Source of the DNA: Anodontia alba
Taxonomy: Eukaryota > Mollusca > Bivalvia > Lucinida > Lucinidae
Length of the DNA: 64,000 nt
Direction of reading: 5' to 3'
NCBI GenBank assembly: GCA_964016985.1
Contig: OZ024823.1
Location: 68,241,925 to 68,305,924 of the forward strand
Shown: positions 11,314 through 21,532 of the stretch, in pieces
How positions within the stretch are numbered: position 1 is the first letter of the stretch
Layout: each line of letters begins with the position of its first letter
Made by a program: the position numbers and the translations under genes
Notes under the pieces: model-generated
Databases searched by the model: none
The model's input: only the letters and a program-made list of their open reading frames with translations
Told to the model about the DNA's origin: nothing

Positions 11314-11610
11314 CGAAAGGCCTACACAGTGCGACTGGCAAAATAACCGTCCGGTAAGTCTCCGGCGGAGGCTATTCGTCTGGTACCGGACAAATAACCA
11401 CCGCCTTTCTGTACAGACCCTTATGATCAGATACCTTCATAAAACACTAAATCCGGGGCTACAATGTTTGCTTAGATATTTCTATAATATAGAGATCAGA
11501 CGCCGCGTTTTAGACGGCGCAAAACGCGACGGCTGATCTAGGTCTACTCTGTATTAGGGATAGAAATCTTTATAATACATGATAATTACAGGGAATGGCT
11601 ACAGCGTCCT

Positions 11611-11643
<33 letters not shown>

Positions 11644-13930
11644 ATTACCGAAAGTCTCTATCGCAGAAGAGTAGCAAGGGAAATTATAAAATACTCTACT
11701 AGGCCTATCTATCTATTCAGATTTTTTACGCTACCAGGTAACTGAGTCACATAGAGGTAGCGCCTCTTCTAGGCCACTGCGAAGTACACTTTATAAGTGC
11801 GTCCAACCCGAACCACGAAGTGGTTCGGCGTGCAGATGCACTACTATAGACTAACTATGTGACCAGTGATGTGTGTGACTGGTCTAACAAAAGCTTGGGT
11901 GGTTCGGTGCTTATCCTGAAAAACAATAAGCGTTACGTGATTTGGCAGGGACTATTGACACGGCGGCCGTGCCGATAATAGAAACAAAACAGCCAATAAC
12001 GCCAAGTATTCCAATTGCAGGGGGTTGAATCACGCGACTCATGACGTCAGCCTACAAAATTTGTGATCGCCGCCATTTTGAATTTTGTCTCTACCGAATT
12101 TTATTTCTATCCATTCTCAGTCTCTTTTTTAGCTAAGCATGATTCGTTTTGTGCATAAGGTACACTTTGATGTAGATTTTTTTGATAACACGTAGACTGT
12201 ACGCTCTTTTCACTTGATAATCTGAAAAACTTCGACACAATAATGTGTTTGTTCGACCGGTTTGTAAATCATGTAAATTGTTGTTATTTTTATGTTTTTT
12301 TTTTTGTTTTTTTTTTTTTTTTTTTTACTACTTTACATAATGTGTAGACTCGCAAGGAAAAAAAAAAAAAAAAAAAAAAGACCAAAAAGACACAAAGACA
12401 AAAACGCACAAACGGTCAAAAATCTTTAGGAAAAATCCTAAAGCAGTAAAATGGATTTCAGGTAGCGAACGATAGTGTATGTCGTTGTGCCTGTTACCGG
12501 CATACTAGTTTTTGGTTTTCGGAAAGCATGGCCCTCGCCCATCGGGGCCCGCGAAATAGATGGGCTGCCTAAAGCCTCTATGTGTAGAGCTGCTAGTAAC
12601 TAAGTAGGACCCGAATTCATGTGATCGGGTCGGGTAAAAGTCCCACAAATTTGGAGGCAATGTCTCTAAACTACTATTGTTGACTTGGATGTTATATAGC
12701 AATTCATGCAGTGGATTCAGAAGTCAAGCGTGGTCTGAAATCAATAACGACTTTATTTGATTATTGTCATTGTATGATGCTAAATGAAAACGTATATTAT
12801 GCTAAATGAAAAGGTATATCACAGTTCAATATATTGGCCTGCATTCAGTAGCATAAAATTTTACTTCAGTGTCTTCACCTCGGTCTTCACAGTGTTGAAA
12901 ACGGAGATAAAGTATGATAATTTATAATGTATGTGAATTAAGGGAGACTATTCATTTTTTTTTTTTTTTTTTTAATTTATTTGTACAAGTATCGGCTTTC
13001 AAAACAACCCGAAAAACATAATAACATAATAAATTTACAAATCCAAAGAAGTGCTATGGATGATATTTGTTCAGGATTTGCCTACTGGCCTCCGAGATAC
13101 TGACATTTGTTCATTTGTAACAGGCAAGAAAATGAAATACTAGGTGGATTATGTGAACCAATGTTCCTTAAGAATATCGCTATGAAATAGTAGTTTCATT
13201 GATATCATCATTTATTTTTTCATGGTAGAGTATTTCTATGAATAAGAATTCTGGCAACAAACAAGAATTTTGTGCACAGACATAGTATAGAAAAAAAAAA
13301 CTTATTTTCATTAAAACTTGCAGCTCAAAGCTTATTCGGACCTTGAACTTCACCTTGAACTAATGGTCAATGTCACTATCATTTTATCACACCTTAGTGC
13401 TGTCTTTGAGGTAGCTTAGTGAAAAGCCGATGGAAGTCTGATCTCTGGTTAATGATGAAGTGAACATTACTTGCAAACTTGTCTACTCACACTCTCACCC
13501 TTTCCCCTTAAAAAAAAAATAAAAAAAATAAGGACACCATTTAACTATGAAATGAACCTGTCCTAAGAGTACCTTTACTGGCATTAAAATGAAAGCATTC
13601 CATTGTCGAATTAGCAGATACTAGCCCAGGACTCCCCATCTAGTGATCTACTATAGTCAAAATGTTGAAAAAATACAGGATAAAAACAAAGACCGTGGCA
13701 CATATTACTTGTGTATATGACAGAGGTAATTTCGACAGTTCGGAGTGAAACTAAATTCGGAAACTAACGAGTCATTCAGGTTAGTTCAGTGAATACTGAT
13801 ACATATGCCATCATGTGCGGTATAATCGTCATAGGCGTACGTGCAGTGTTGAAGCTAAACGATCCGCTAGCTTTTTGAAAAAGCTAATACTTGTTTCGGT
13901 GATTCGTCAGTCGCACAATCTCTATTGACC
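11314..13930. other. Unassigned AT-rich DNA with homopolymers
   Basis: No gene could be supported. Notable items are a 31-base T-run (11612-11642), an imperfect GC-rich stem-loop GACGCCGCGTTTT...AAAACGCGACGG (about 11497-11531), a CCGAACCACGAAGTGGTTCGG hairpin (about 11809-11830), a T-run interrupted once (12295-12326) and a 22-base A-run (12358-12379). The GCCGCCATTTTG string near 12068 resembles a YY1-type promoter site, but no transcript start or exon could be tied to it. Confidence 0.5.
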
Positions 13931-13959
13931 GGTATCTAAATCTCTACTGACCGGTACCG

Positions 13960-14429
13960 AGATTTACCAAAACGAAACCGAAATACCGGAACGGACTAGT
14001 AAAAATATAGGGAAAATGCTGTTAGTTAGTAAACGCTGGGGCGAAATGGATAACGAAGTATTTTCCTAAATGAATATAATATATAAACATACATACAGTA
14101 TAAAATCTGCACTCAGGAAGAAATTGATGACAAATGATTAAGGTTCATTAATGTGAGGCCTCCGAAATACTGGAACGGACCATTAAAAATATAAGGAAAA
14201 TGCTGTTTGTCAATAATTTTGCGGCGATATGAATAACAAAATATTTTCTCAAATAAATATAATATATAAACTTACATACAGTATAAAATCCACACTAAAG
14301 AGCAAATTAAGCCTCATTAATGGGACGCCTCCAAACTACTGGAACGGACTATTAAAAATATAGGGAAAATGTTGTTTGTCAATAATTTTGAGGCAATATG
14401 GAAAACAAAATATTTTCTCAAATAAATAT
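13960..14429 (+). repeat. ~183-bp tandem repeat, left part
   Basis: Units share a block with GGAACGGAC followed by TATTAAAAATATAGGGAAA. Anchors fall at 13986, 14170 and 14339, so spacing is about 169-184 bp. The array is interrupted by the LTR element at 14430 and resumes at 20852. Confidence 0.85.
14426..14429. other. Target-site duplication ATAT (left)
   Basis: ATAT precedes the LTR and recurs at 20852-20855 after the other LTR. Removing the element plus one ATAT restores the uninterrupted satellite sequence and its 183-bp spacing. Confidence 0.85.
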
Positions 14430-15021
14430 TGTTATATAACAGGGTGTTCAATTGTTTTAAACAACATGTTTACTATGTTTCCATAAATAGCTTTATTTAC
14501 TATGTTTCCAAAAATAACTTTCTGGAATGTTCAACATGTTTACAATAACATGATGTTTACGGCCTTGATTCTGGACTGAGTTGTTTTTGGAATGTCATGG
14601 AAGATTTAGAAGTTTCTTGATTGGAACTAGAAAATAAGAGATGCTTGTAGTAAATTCTTTTTCTAGAACCTTCTTTGATATTATATAAGGAGAAAAGATT
14701 TTCATCTGGGCATCTTTGTATACTTTCACTGGAAATTATTCTATACTGGATTACTTACTATTTTATTCATTCTAGACTTAAATTCTGAATTCAGGAACAT
14801 TAAATTGTGGGATCAGAAACTGATATTCAAAGGATTTGTTTTATAAATTCTCCTGGATTATTTCAGAGGGACTTAGTGACATAAACTTGAAAGGTACTGT
14901 TTACTTACATTCTTTTGTTTTGAATCTTGTTTTATTTTTTGTGGAATAAATATTGTTAATAATTTAAAGCTTGTTGCTGGTTTCACTTTCATTTCTTTCT
15001 CGTTACGCCTGGCTCGTAACA
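14430..15021 (+). repeat. 5' LTR of the Gmr1-like element
   Basis: It begins TGTTATATAAC and ends GGCTCGTAACA. A TATA-like box (TATATAAG, 14682-14689) and a poly(A) signal AATAAA (14945-14950) lie inside, giving a plausible U3-R-U5 layout. Confidence 0.95.
14682..14689 (+). promoter_or_regulatory. TATA-like box of the 5' LTR
   Basis: TATATAAG lies about 340 bp upstream of the LTR end, in the place expected for the RNA polymerase II core promoter of an LTR. Nothing else marks the start site. Confidence 0.5.
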
Positions 15022-15026
15022 GAAAT

Positions 15027-15044
15027 TGGGGGCTCGTCCGGGAT
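15027..15044 (+). promoter_or_regulatory. Primer-binding site, tRNA-Pro type
   Basis: TGGGGGCTCGTCCGGGAT lies 5 nt after the 5' LTR. It is complementary to the 3' end of tRNA-Pro ending in CCA and is the same 18-mer that serves as the proline primer site of murine leukaemia virus. It would prime minus-strand DNA synthesis. Confidence 0.9.
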
Positions 15045-15319
15045 CGAACATTTTCTTGAGCTAAAACAAGTTTGAGCTTTTTAAAGAAAACAAATATTGA
15101 TTTTTAAAGAAAAAAAAAAAAAAGAAATATTTGTTTGCTATAAAACAAGTACTGACTTTTAAAAAATTTCAGTAATTATAAAAATCTTTATTTTATAAAA
15201 AACAAGTATTGACTTTCAAAAAATATAAGTAAATAATAAAAAAGCAAGTATTGACTTTTGAAAAATATCAATAAATAAACTCTGATAAATTTACTTGATA
15301 AAACCAGCAAAAAGCAATC

Positions 15320-17300
15320 ATGTCATTTGACCTACAAGCTTTTATCACTGCGCCTTCGCAGGAGCTGTTAGATTTGGCCAAAAAGTCTGATTTGTTGGAT
15401 ATTGCTGCTCACTATGAATTGACTACCGTCAACAAGTCCATGTTAAAACAGGAAATAAAAAAATATTTTGGTCCAATTTTTGGTTGATAAGGAAATTCTT
15501 GATTCTTCTGCTTTGTCTCTTGTTCTCGTTACACAGACAGGTTTGCAAATGCGAGAGCTTGAGATTCAGAAGCAAATTGAGTTAGAAAAATTAAGATTAG
15601 AGCAAGAAAAACTTAGAATGGAAATGGAAGAAAGAGTGCAGAAAGAAAGAATGGAAATGGAAGAGAGGGAGAAAGAAAAGGAAAGACAACTGCAGAAAGA
15701 AAGAATGGAAATGGAAGAGAGAGAGAAAGAAAAAGAAAGACAAATTCAGATAGAAAGGGAAAAAATAAAATTTGATACAGAATTAAGAATGAAAGAATTA
15801 GAAATGCAAAATATGACGGTAAAACGGCAACCTTTAGAGTCTGGCGTTCATTTTGACATTACCAAACACATCAGATTAGTTCCCCCTTTTCAAGAAAAAG
15901 AGGTTGACAAATATTTTCTTCATTTTGAAAAAGTAGCAGAAAATTTAAAATGGCCAAAGGAGCATTGGACCTTGCTTTTGCAAAGTGTTATAATTGGGAA
16001 GGCTCGAGAAATTTATACTCAGCTGACTGTCCAGCAGAGCTCCAGTTATGATACTGTAAAGGAATTAATTCTTAAGGCTTATGAGTTGGTCCCTGAGGCT
16101 TACAGGCAAAAATTTAGGAACTGTTAGAAAGAAAATGAGCAGACCCATGTAGAATTTGCCAGAACTAAAGAACAGCTATTTGACAGGTGGTGCTCTTCAA
16201 AGAAAATTGGCTCTAATCATGAAAAACTTAGGCAGCTCATGCTTGTAGAGGAGTTCAAAAGGTGCATAAATTCAGACATTAAGTCCTTTTTAGATGAGAA
16301 ACAGGTTGAAACTTTGGAAGCTGCAGCTCGACTTGCAGATGATTATGCTTTAACACATAAAGTTTCCTTTATTAATAAGTCAAATCCCTCTAGAAGACCA
16401 TTTTTCCCACATTCAGGATCCAAACATAGTCCTAGTAATCCACCTGGCAGTCATAGCCAAACAATTACTCCCAAACCCAAACCTTCTGGTGAAAATAAAG
16501 ATCAAAATCCCTTATCTCAACCAATTTGCAATTATTGCAAAAGGACAGGTCATATTATATCTGAATGTTTACATCTGAAAAGAAAGAAAGAAAAACAAGA
16601 GGGCCTTAAACCTACTGGCCTTACCTCTTTACGGTCAAAACCACAGTCATGTGTTAAGGAGGAAGATCCTATCCAGACCGAAAGGCCTGAGACTGATTCT
16701 GTTATGGAGATTTATGAACCATTCTTATCAGATGGCTTTGTGTCACTAAATAGTGACTATGCCCAGTCTACCCCAATTAAAATCTTACGAGATACTGGAG
16801 CTTCTCAATCCCTTATTTTAGCAGATACTCTGCCTTTTTCTGAGAAGACTTCTTCTGGGACAAGTGTCCTTATTCAGGGTGTAGAGTGTGGATTTGTTAA
16901 CGTTCCTCTTCATAACATTTATTTATCCTCAGACTTGGTAACTGGTTTAGTGGCTGTTGGTATTCGACCTTCTTTACCTTTTAAAGGTGTTCACTTACTG
17001 TTAGGCAACGACTTAGCAGGAGATAAGGTTGTGGTAAACCCACTTTTGACTAACATATCTTGTATTGATCAGCCACCTGATCCCATTGAACAGGAAATCC
17101 CTGATCTTTACCCATCTTGTGCCGTTACAAGGGCCATTGCAAAGAAAGCAAAACAGAATGATGGGGACATTGATTTAACTGATACCTTTTTGGTCAGTCT
17201 TTTAAACATGAGATTACAAATTCTCTTTCATCCAGCCTGTCTGACAAACAGACGGAGTTACATAACAAGTCAGAGTCCAGTCATTACTCTGCAATATTAA
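15320..17300 (+). pseudogene. gag and protease region of the Gmr1-like element (broken)
   Basis: Gag opens with an ATG at 15320. The frame is lost at an A7 run (15457-15463) and stops at 15485-15487; the next frame (from 15468) carries on. Residues ~28-115 of that frame form a charged coiled coil with a short internal repeat (QKERMEMEEREKEKERQ). A SCAN/capsid-like region follows and is cut by an in-frame TAG at 16125-16127. The same frame stays open to 17300. It holds a CX2CX4HX4C knuckle (CNYCKRTGHIISEC, 16527-16568) and the protease motif DTGAS (D at 16791-16793), with LLGNDLAGDKV downstream. A missing T in the T5 run at 17187-17191 then leads to early termination. Gag packages RNA; the protease would mature the polyprotein. 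Confidence 0.9.
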
Positions 17301-17453
17301 ATGACCAAGGTCAAGGTCATGACTTGGTGTCGAGGTCCCAGCTTTGTAAGGAACAGCATAATGATCCTGAAATTTTGCCTTTGCTTGAAAGGGCTTTAGA
17401 TGAGAAAGAAATAGATCAAGTCACAGTGTTTTTATGTCAAAAATGGCATTTTA

Positions 17454-20123
17454 ATGAGAAAATGGCGTCCTCCTGATGTCTCAGCAGAAGACGAGTGGAC
17501 TGTTAACCACCAAATAGTGGTTCCAAGGGTTTATCGCCCTGAAATTTTGAACTTGGCCCATGACACTCCCATGTCAGGTCATTTAGGTATAAATAAGACC
17601 TATCACAAAATTCTTAACCATTTTTACTGGCCAGGGTTAAAATCTGACGTTTCTCAATTTTGTAAATCTTGCCATACTTGTCAGATGGTAGGAAAACCCA
17701 ACCAGACAATACCAAAAGCTCATTTACAGCCCATACCTGCTTTTGATGAACCTTTTAGCAGAATAATTATTGACTGTGTTGGTCCCTTGCCCAAAACAAA
17801 GTCAGGTAATGAATATCTTCTCACTATAATGTGTGCTTCTACACGTTTCCCAGAAGCCATTCCACTTCGGAATATTAAAACAAAGAATATTGTTAAGGCT
17901 TTGGTAAAGTTTTTCACATTTGTAGGCCTTCCAAAGTCTGTTCAGTCGGATCAGGGCTCAAATTTCATGTCTGGAATTTTTCAACAGGTCATGCACGAGT
18001 TGGGCATTACTCAATATAAGTCATCGCCTTACCATCCTGAAAGTCAAGGTGCCCTTGAAAGATTTCATCAGACACTGAAAAATATGATCAGGTCATACTG
18101 CTTTGACACTGAAAAAGATTGGGATGAAGGCATTCATTTGTTGTTGTTTGCTGTTAGAGAATCTGTTCAGGAATCTCTTGGTTTCAGCCCATTTGAGCTG
18201 GTATTTGGCCACACTGTGCGTGGACCTTTGAAACTTTTGAAAGAGAAATTTCTCTCAAATGATGACAGTTCTCTGTACTTACTTCAGTATGTATCAGATT
18301 TTAAAGACCGGCTGTCTAAAGCTTGTGAAGCTGCTCGGACCAATCTTAAGTCAGCACAAAGGAAAATGAAACGTTGGTATGATGAAAATGCAAAAGAAAG
18401 ACAATTCATGCCTGGAGACAGGGTACTTGCTCTTTTGCCTATTCCTGGCAAACCACTGCAAGCCAGATATTACGGCCCTTACACTGTAGATAAACAGATT
18501 AGTGATGTTAATTACATTGTTAACACTCCTGGGAGACGCAAACAAAAACAGTTATGTCATGTTAACATGCTTAAACAATACATAGATAGGGATAGCTCTT
18601 CTGTTACACCAATTAGTGTTGTTAGTTCAGTCCCTCAGGAACAAAGTGAAATGAACTCTGAAGACATGAAATTCACCAAATCTGATCCTGCTTCATCAAA
18701 ACTTCAGAATTCTGACATTCTAAAGGATCTCGACCAGAAACTTTCACACCTAGATCCAGTCCAAAGAAAAGAACTGAAACAGTTAATTTATCAATATGAA
18801 CACTTATTTCCGGACATTCCTACAAGGACTGACAAAATTTATCATGATGTGAATGTTGAGGACTCACAACCTGTCAAACAACATCCATATAGAATGAACC
18901 CAACAAAACAAAAATATCTTAAGGAGGAAATTCAGTATTTGCTGGACAATGATTTCATTGAACCAAGTCAAAGTGAATGGAGTTCACCTTGCATTCTTGT
19001 GCCAAAACCTGATGGAACATATCGGATGTGCACCGATTACAGGAAGGTCAATAATTTGAGTAAAACAGACACTTTTCCCATACCAAGAATGGATGATTGT
19101 ATTGACAAAATTGGAAATTCGAAATATATAACTAAATTTGATCTTCTGAAAGGATTTTGGCAAATTCCTCTCACAGAAAGAGCCAAAGAGGTCTCAGCAT
19201 TTGTTACTCCTGATGGATTATATCACTATAAAGTAATGCCTTTCGGAATGAAAAACTCTCCAGCAACATTTCAACGCTTAATCAACACCATAATAGCTGG
19301 AATCGAGCATTGCGATGCTTACATCGATGATGCCATCATATACAGTGATGAATGGAATCACCATCTTGGAACTATCAAAGCATTCTTTGATAAACTAAGT
19401 GAAGCAAAATTGACAATAAACCTTGCTAAAAGTGAATTCTGTCATGCAACTTTAACATTTCTAGGACATGTTGTGGGTCATGGTCAGGTTAAACCTATAG
19501 AGGCTAAAGTTGAAGCTATTTCAAATTTTCCGGTGCCCACATGCAAAAGACAACTGATGAGGTTTCTTGGTATGGCCGGTTATTACAGAAAATTCTGTAA
19601 TAATTTCTCTGTCATTGCTGAGCCACTGACTAATTTACTTAGTAAAAGAATGAGGTTTAAGTGGACCAGTGATTGTCAGAATGCATTTGATAAACTGAAA
19701 GCCATACTGAGAAGTGAGCCGGTTCTCTTGGCACCAAATTTTAATAAAGAATTCAAGTTAGCAGTAGATGCGAGTGATGTTGGTGCAGGTGGTGTATTAC
19801 TGCAAGAGGATGACAATGGTGTGGATCATCCAGTTTGTTACTTTTCGAAAAAGTTTAACAAACATCAAAAGAATTATTCTACAGTAGAGAAAGAATGTTT
19901 GTCTCTCATTCTTGCTCTTCAACATTTTGAAGTTTATCTGACTTCTTCATCCTCACCTATTGTTGTTTTCAGTGATCACAATCCACTGACTTTCATCCAT
20001 AAGATGAAAAACAAAAATCAGAGATTGCTCAGATGGAGCCTGTTGTTACAGGAATACAATCTTGACATCAGGCATATCAGGGGAAAAGATAATATTATTC
20101 CTGATGCCTTGTCCAGAGCATGA
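17454..20123 (+). CDS. pol: Integrase-RT-RNase H polyprotein, Gmr1 order
   Basis: An open frame of 889 codons. Integrase comes first: zinc residues H36, H43, C73, C76; catalytic D107, D166 and E202 (35 residues between the last two); and a GPY module (ARYYGPYTV) near 337-345. RT follows, with WSSPCILVPKPDG, TDYRKVN, the FD at 562-563 and the YIDD box at 623-626. RNase H closes the protein with D772, E812 and D841 and ends in PDALSRA. All catalytic residues are present. The true polyprotein begins upstream in gag; the ATG at 17454 is only the first Met after a short indel at about 17425-17434. The polypurine tract starts 125 nt after the stop. Confidence 0.95.
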   Translation: MRKWRPPDVSAEDEWTVNHQIVVPRVYRPEILNLAHDTPMSGHLGINKTYHKILNHFYWPGLKSDVSQFCKSCHTCQMVGKPNQTIPKAHLQPIPAFDEPFSRIIIDCVGPLPKTKSGNEYLLTIMCASTRFPEAIPLRNIKTKNIVKALVKFFTFVGLPKSVQSDQGSNFMSGIFQQVMHELGITQYKSSPYHPESQGALERFHQTLKNMIRSYCFDTEKDWDEGIHLLLFAVRESVQESLGFSPFELVFGHTVRGPLKLLKEKFLSNDDSSLYLLQYVSDFKDRLSKACEAARTNLKSAQRKMKRWYDENAKERQFMPGDRVLALLPIPGKPLQARYYGPYTVDKQISDVNYIVNTPGRRKQKQLCHVNMLKQYIDRDSSSVTPISVVSSVPQEQSEMNSEDMKFTKSDPASSKLQNSDILKDLDQKLSHLDPVQRKELKQLIYQYEHLFPDIPTRTDKIYHDVNVEDSQPVKQHPYRMNPTKQKYLKEEIQYLLDNDFIEPSQSEWSSPCILVPKPDGTYRMCTDYRKVNNLSKTDTFPIPRMDDCIDKIGNSKYITKFDLLKGFWQIPLTERAKEVSAFVTPDGLYHYKVMPFGMKNSPATFQRLINTIIAGIEHCDAYIDDAIIYSDEWNHHLGTIKAFFDKLSEAKLTINLAKSEFCHATLTFLGHVVGHGQVKPIEAKVEAISNFPVPTCKRQLMRFLGMAGYYRKFCNNFSVIAEPLTNLLSKRMRFKWTSDCQNAFDKLKAILRSEPVLLAPNFNKEFKLAVDASDVGAGGVLLQEDDNGVDHPVCYFSKKFNKHQKNYSTVEKECLSLILALQHFEVYLTSSSSPIVVFSDHNPLTFIHKMKNKNQRLLRWSLLLQEYNLDIRHIRGKDNIIPDALSRA

Positions 20124-20247
20124 TATCTTGATCTGTGGTTTCCTGTAACTTGCTGTATATAAGATAATAATTGCCTTTATCAGTATTTTATTTTTTGATA
20201 ATTTTATGGCAAAAGAAAGCTTTATTACATAAATCTTCCTTTTCCCT

Positions 20248-20259
20248 GAAGAGGGGAAG
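20248..20259 (+). promoter_or_regulatory. Polypurine tract
   Basis: GAAGAGGGGAAG lies directly against the 3' LTR. Such tracts resist RNase H and prime plus-strand DNA. Confidence 0.9.
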
Positions 20260-20851
20260 TGTTATATAACAGGGTGTTCAATTGTTTTAAACAACATGTT
20301 TACTATGTTTCCATAAATAGCTTTATTTACTATGTTTCCAAAAATAACTTTCTGGAATGTTCAACATGTTTACAATAACATGATGTTTACGGCCTTGATT
20401 CTGGACTGAGTTGTTTTTGGAATGTCATGGAAGATTTAGAAGTTTCTTGATTGGAACTAGAAAATAAGAGATGCTTGTAGTAAATTCTTTTTCTAGAACC
20501 TTCTTTGATATTATATAAGGAGAAAAGATTTTCATCTGGGCATCTTTGTATACTTTCACTGGAAATTATTCTATACTGGATTACTTACTATTTTATTCAT
20601 TCTGGACTTAAATTCTGAATTCAGGAACATTAAATTGTGGGATCAGAAACTGATATTCAAAGGATTTGTTTTATAAATTCTCCTGGATTATTTCAGAGGG
20701 ACTTAGTGACATAAACTTGAAAGGTACTGTTTACTTACATTCTTTTGTTTTGAATCTTGTTTTATTTTTTGTGGAATAAATATTGTTAATAATTTAAAGC
20801 TTGTTGCTGGTTTCACTTTCATTTCTTTCTCGTTACGCCTGGCTCGTAACA
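20260..20851 (+). repeat. 3' LTR of the Gmr1-like element
   Basis: It is 592 bp, the same length as the 5' LTR and identical by eye except for one A/G difference at 20604. It is followed by the ATAT target duplication (20852-20855). Confidence 0.95.
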
Positions 20852-21180
20852 ATATAATATATAAACATACATACAGTACAAAATCCACACTAAAGAGGAA
20901 ATTAATAACAAATGAATAAGCTGCATTAATGGGACGCCTCCCAAATACCGGAACGGTCTATTAAAAATATGAGGAAAATGCTGTTAGTCAATAATTTTGC
21001 GGCGATATGAATAACAAAATACTTTCTCAAATAAATATAATATATAAACATACATACAGTATAAAATCTGCACTGAGGAGGAAAATAATATCAAATGATT
21101 ATGCCTCATTTACTGTGACGCCTCCGAAATACCGGAACGGACTATTAAAAATATAGGGAAAATGCTGTTAGTCATTGATT
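20852..21180 (+). repeat. ~183-bp tandem repeat, right part
   Basis: The satellite resumes with anchors at 20948 and 21132 (184 bp apart). The spacing between the third and fourth units, after subtracting the 6426-bp insertion, is 183 bp. Confidence 0.85.
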
Positions 21181-21237
21181 TAGCGGAAAAAATTCTTAAA
21201 TATCATTTAGAAGAGCTGAATGTCTATGCATGTAGGA

Positions 21238-21238
<1 letters not shown>

Positions 21239-21311
<73 letters not shown>
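21239..21311 (+). repeat. (TG)n microsatellite
   Basis: About 36 uninterrupted TG units. Confidence 0.98.
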
Positions 21312-21314
<3 letters not shown>

Positions 21315-21420
21315 ATACCACATTCCGGCCGCGGCTTAGATAAATTGTCTTGATCAGAACTTTAAAGGACCTCAATTAGATAGAAAAACTTTTTTGATTA
21401 GAAGATTTAAGGATTGCAGA

Positions 21421-21457
21421 CGAACGGACGGACGGACAGACAGACAGACAGACAGAC

Positions 21458-21532
<75 letters not shown>
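21421..21532 (+). repeat. (GACG/GACA/GATA)n compound microsatellite
   Basis: A run of GACG, then GACA, then about 17 GATA units. The three tetramers differ by single bases, so the array looks like one microsatellite that changed motif along its length. Confidence 0.97.

Larger units (their letters stand above)
14430..20851 (+). mobile_element. Young Ty3/Gypsy LTR retrotransposon, Gmr1-like
   Basis: This 6422-bp element has LTRs of 592 bp each with TG...CA ends, a 4-bp target duplication, a tRNA-Pro-type primer-binding site, a polypurine tract, gag, protease and a long pol frame. Pol order is protease, integrase, RT, RNase H. That is Copia-like order with Gypsy-like sequences, as known for the Gmr1 group first described from cod. 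The LTRs differ at one visible base (A at 14774, G at 20604), so insertion is recent. Nevertheless gag and the protease-integrase junction carry one nonsense codon and three short indels, two of them in homopolymers. Either it was mobilised with help from intact relatives, or some breaks are assembly errors. Confidence 0.95.

Noticed and set aside
12505..12702. A small gene on the minus strand
   Set aside because: A 65-codon frame with no recognisable domain, no splice context and no neighbouring exon; chance is the simplest explanation.
15457..15487. Programmed ribosomal frameshift in gag
   Set aside because: The shift needed is +1 at an A7 run in the N-terminal part of gag, not the usual -1 at a gag-pol border, and no downstream structure was seen. 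A one-base homopolymer indel is simpler.
16125..16127. Readthrough stop like that between gag and pol of some retroviruses
   Set aside because: The TAG lies in the middle of the capsid-like region, where termination would truncate gag, and lacks the expected position before the protease.
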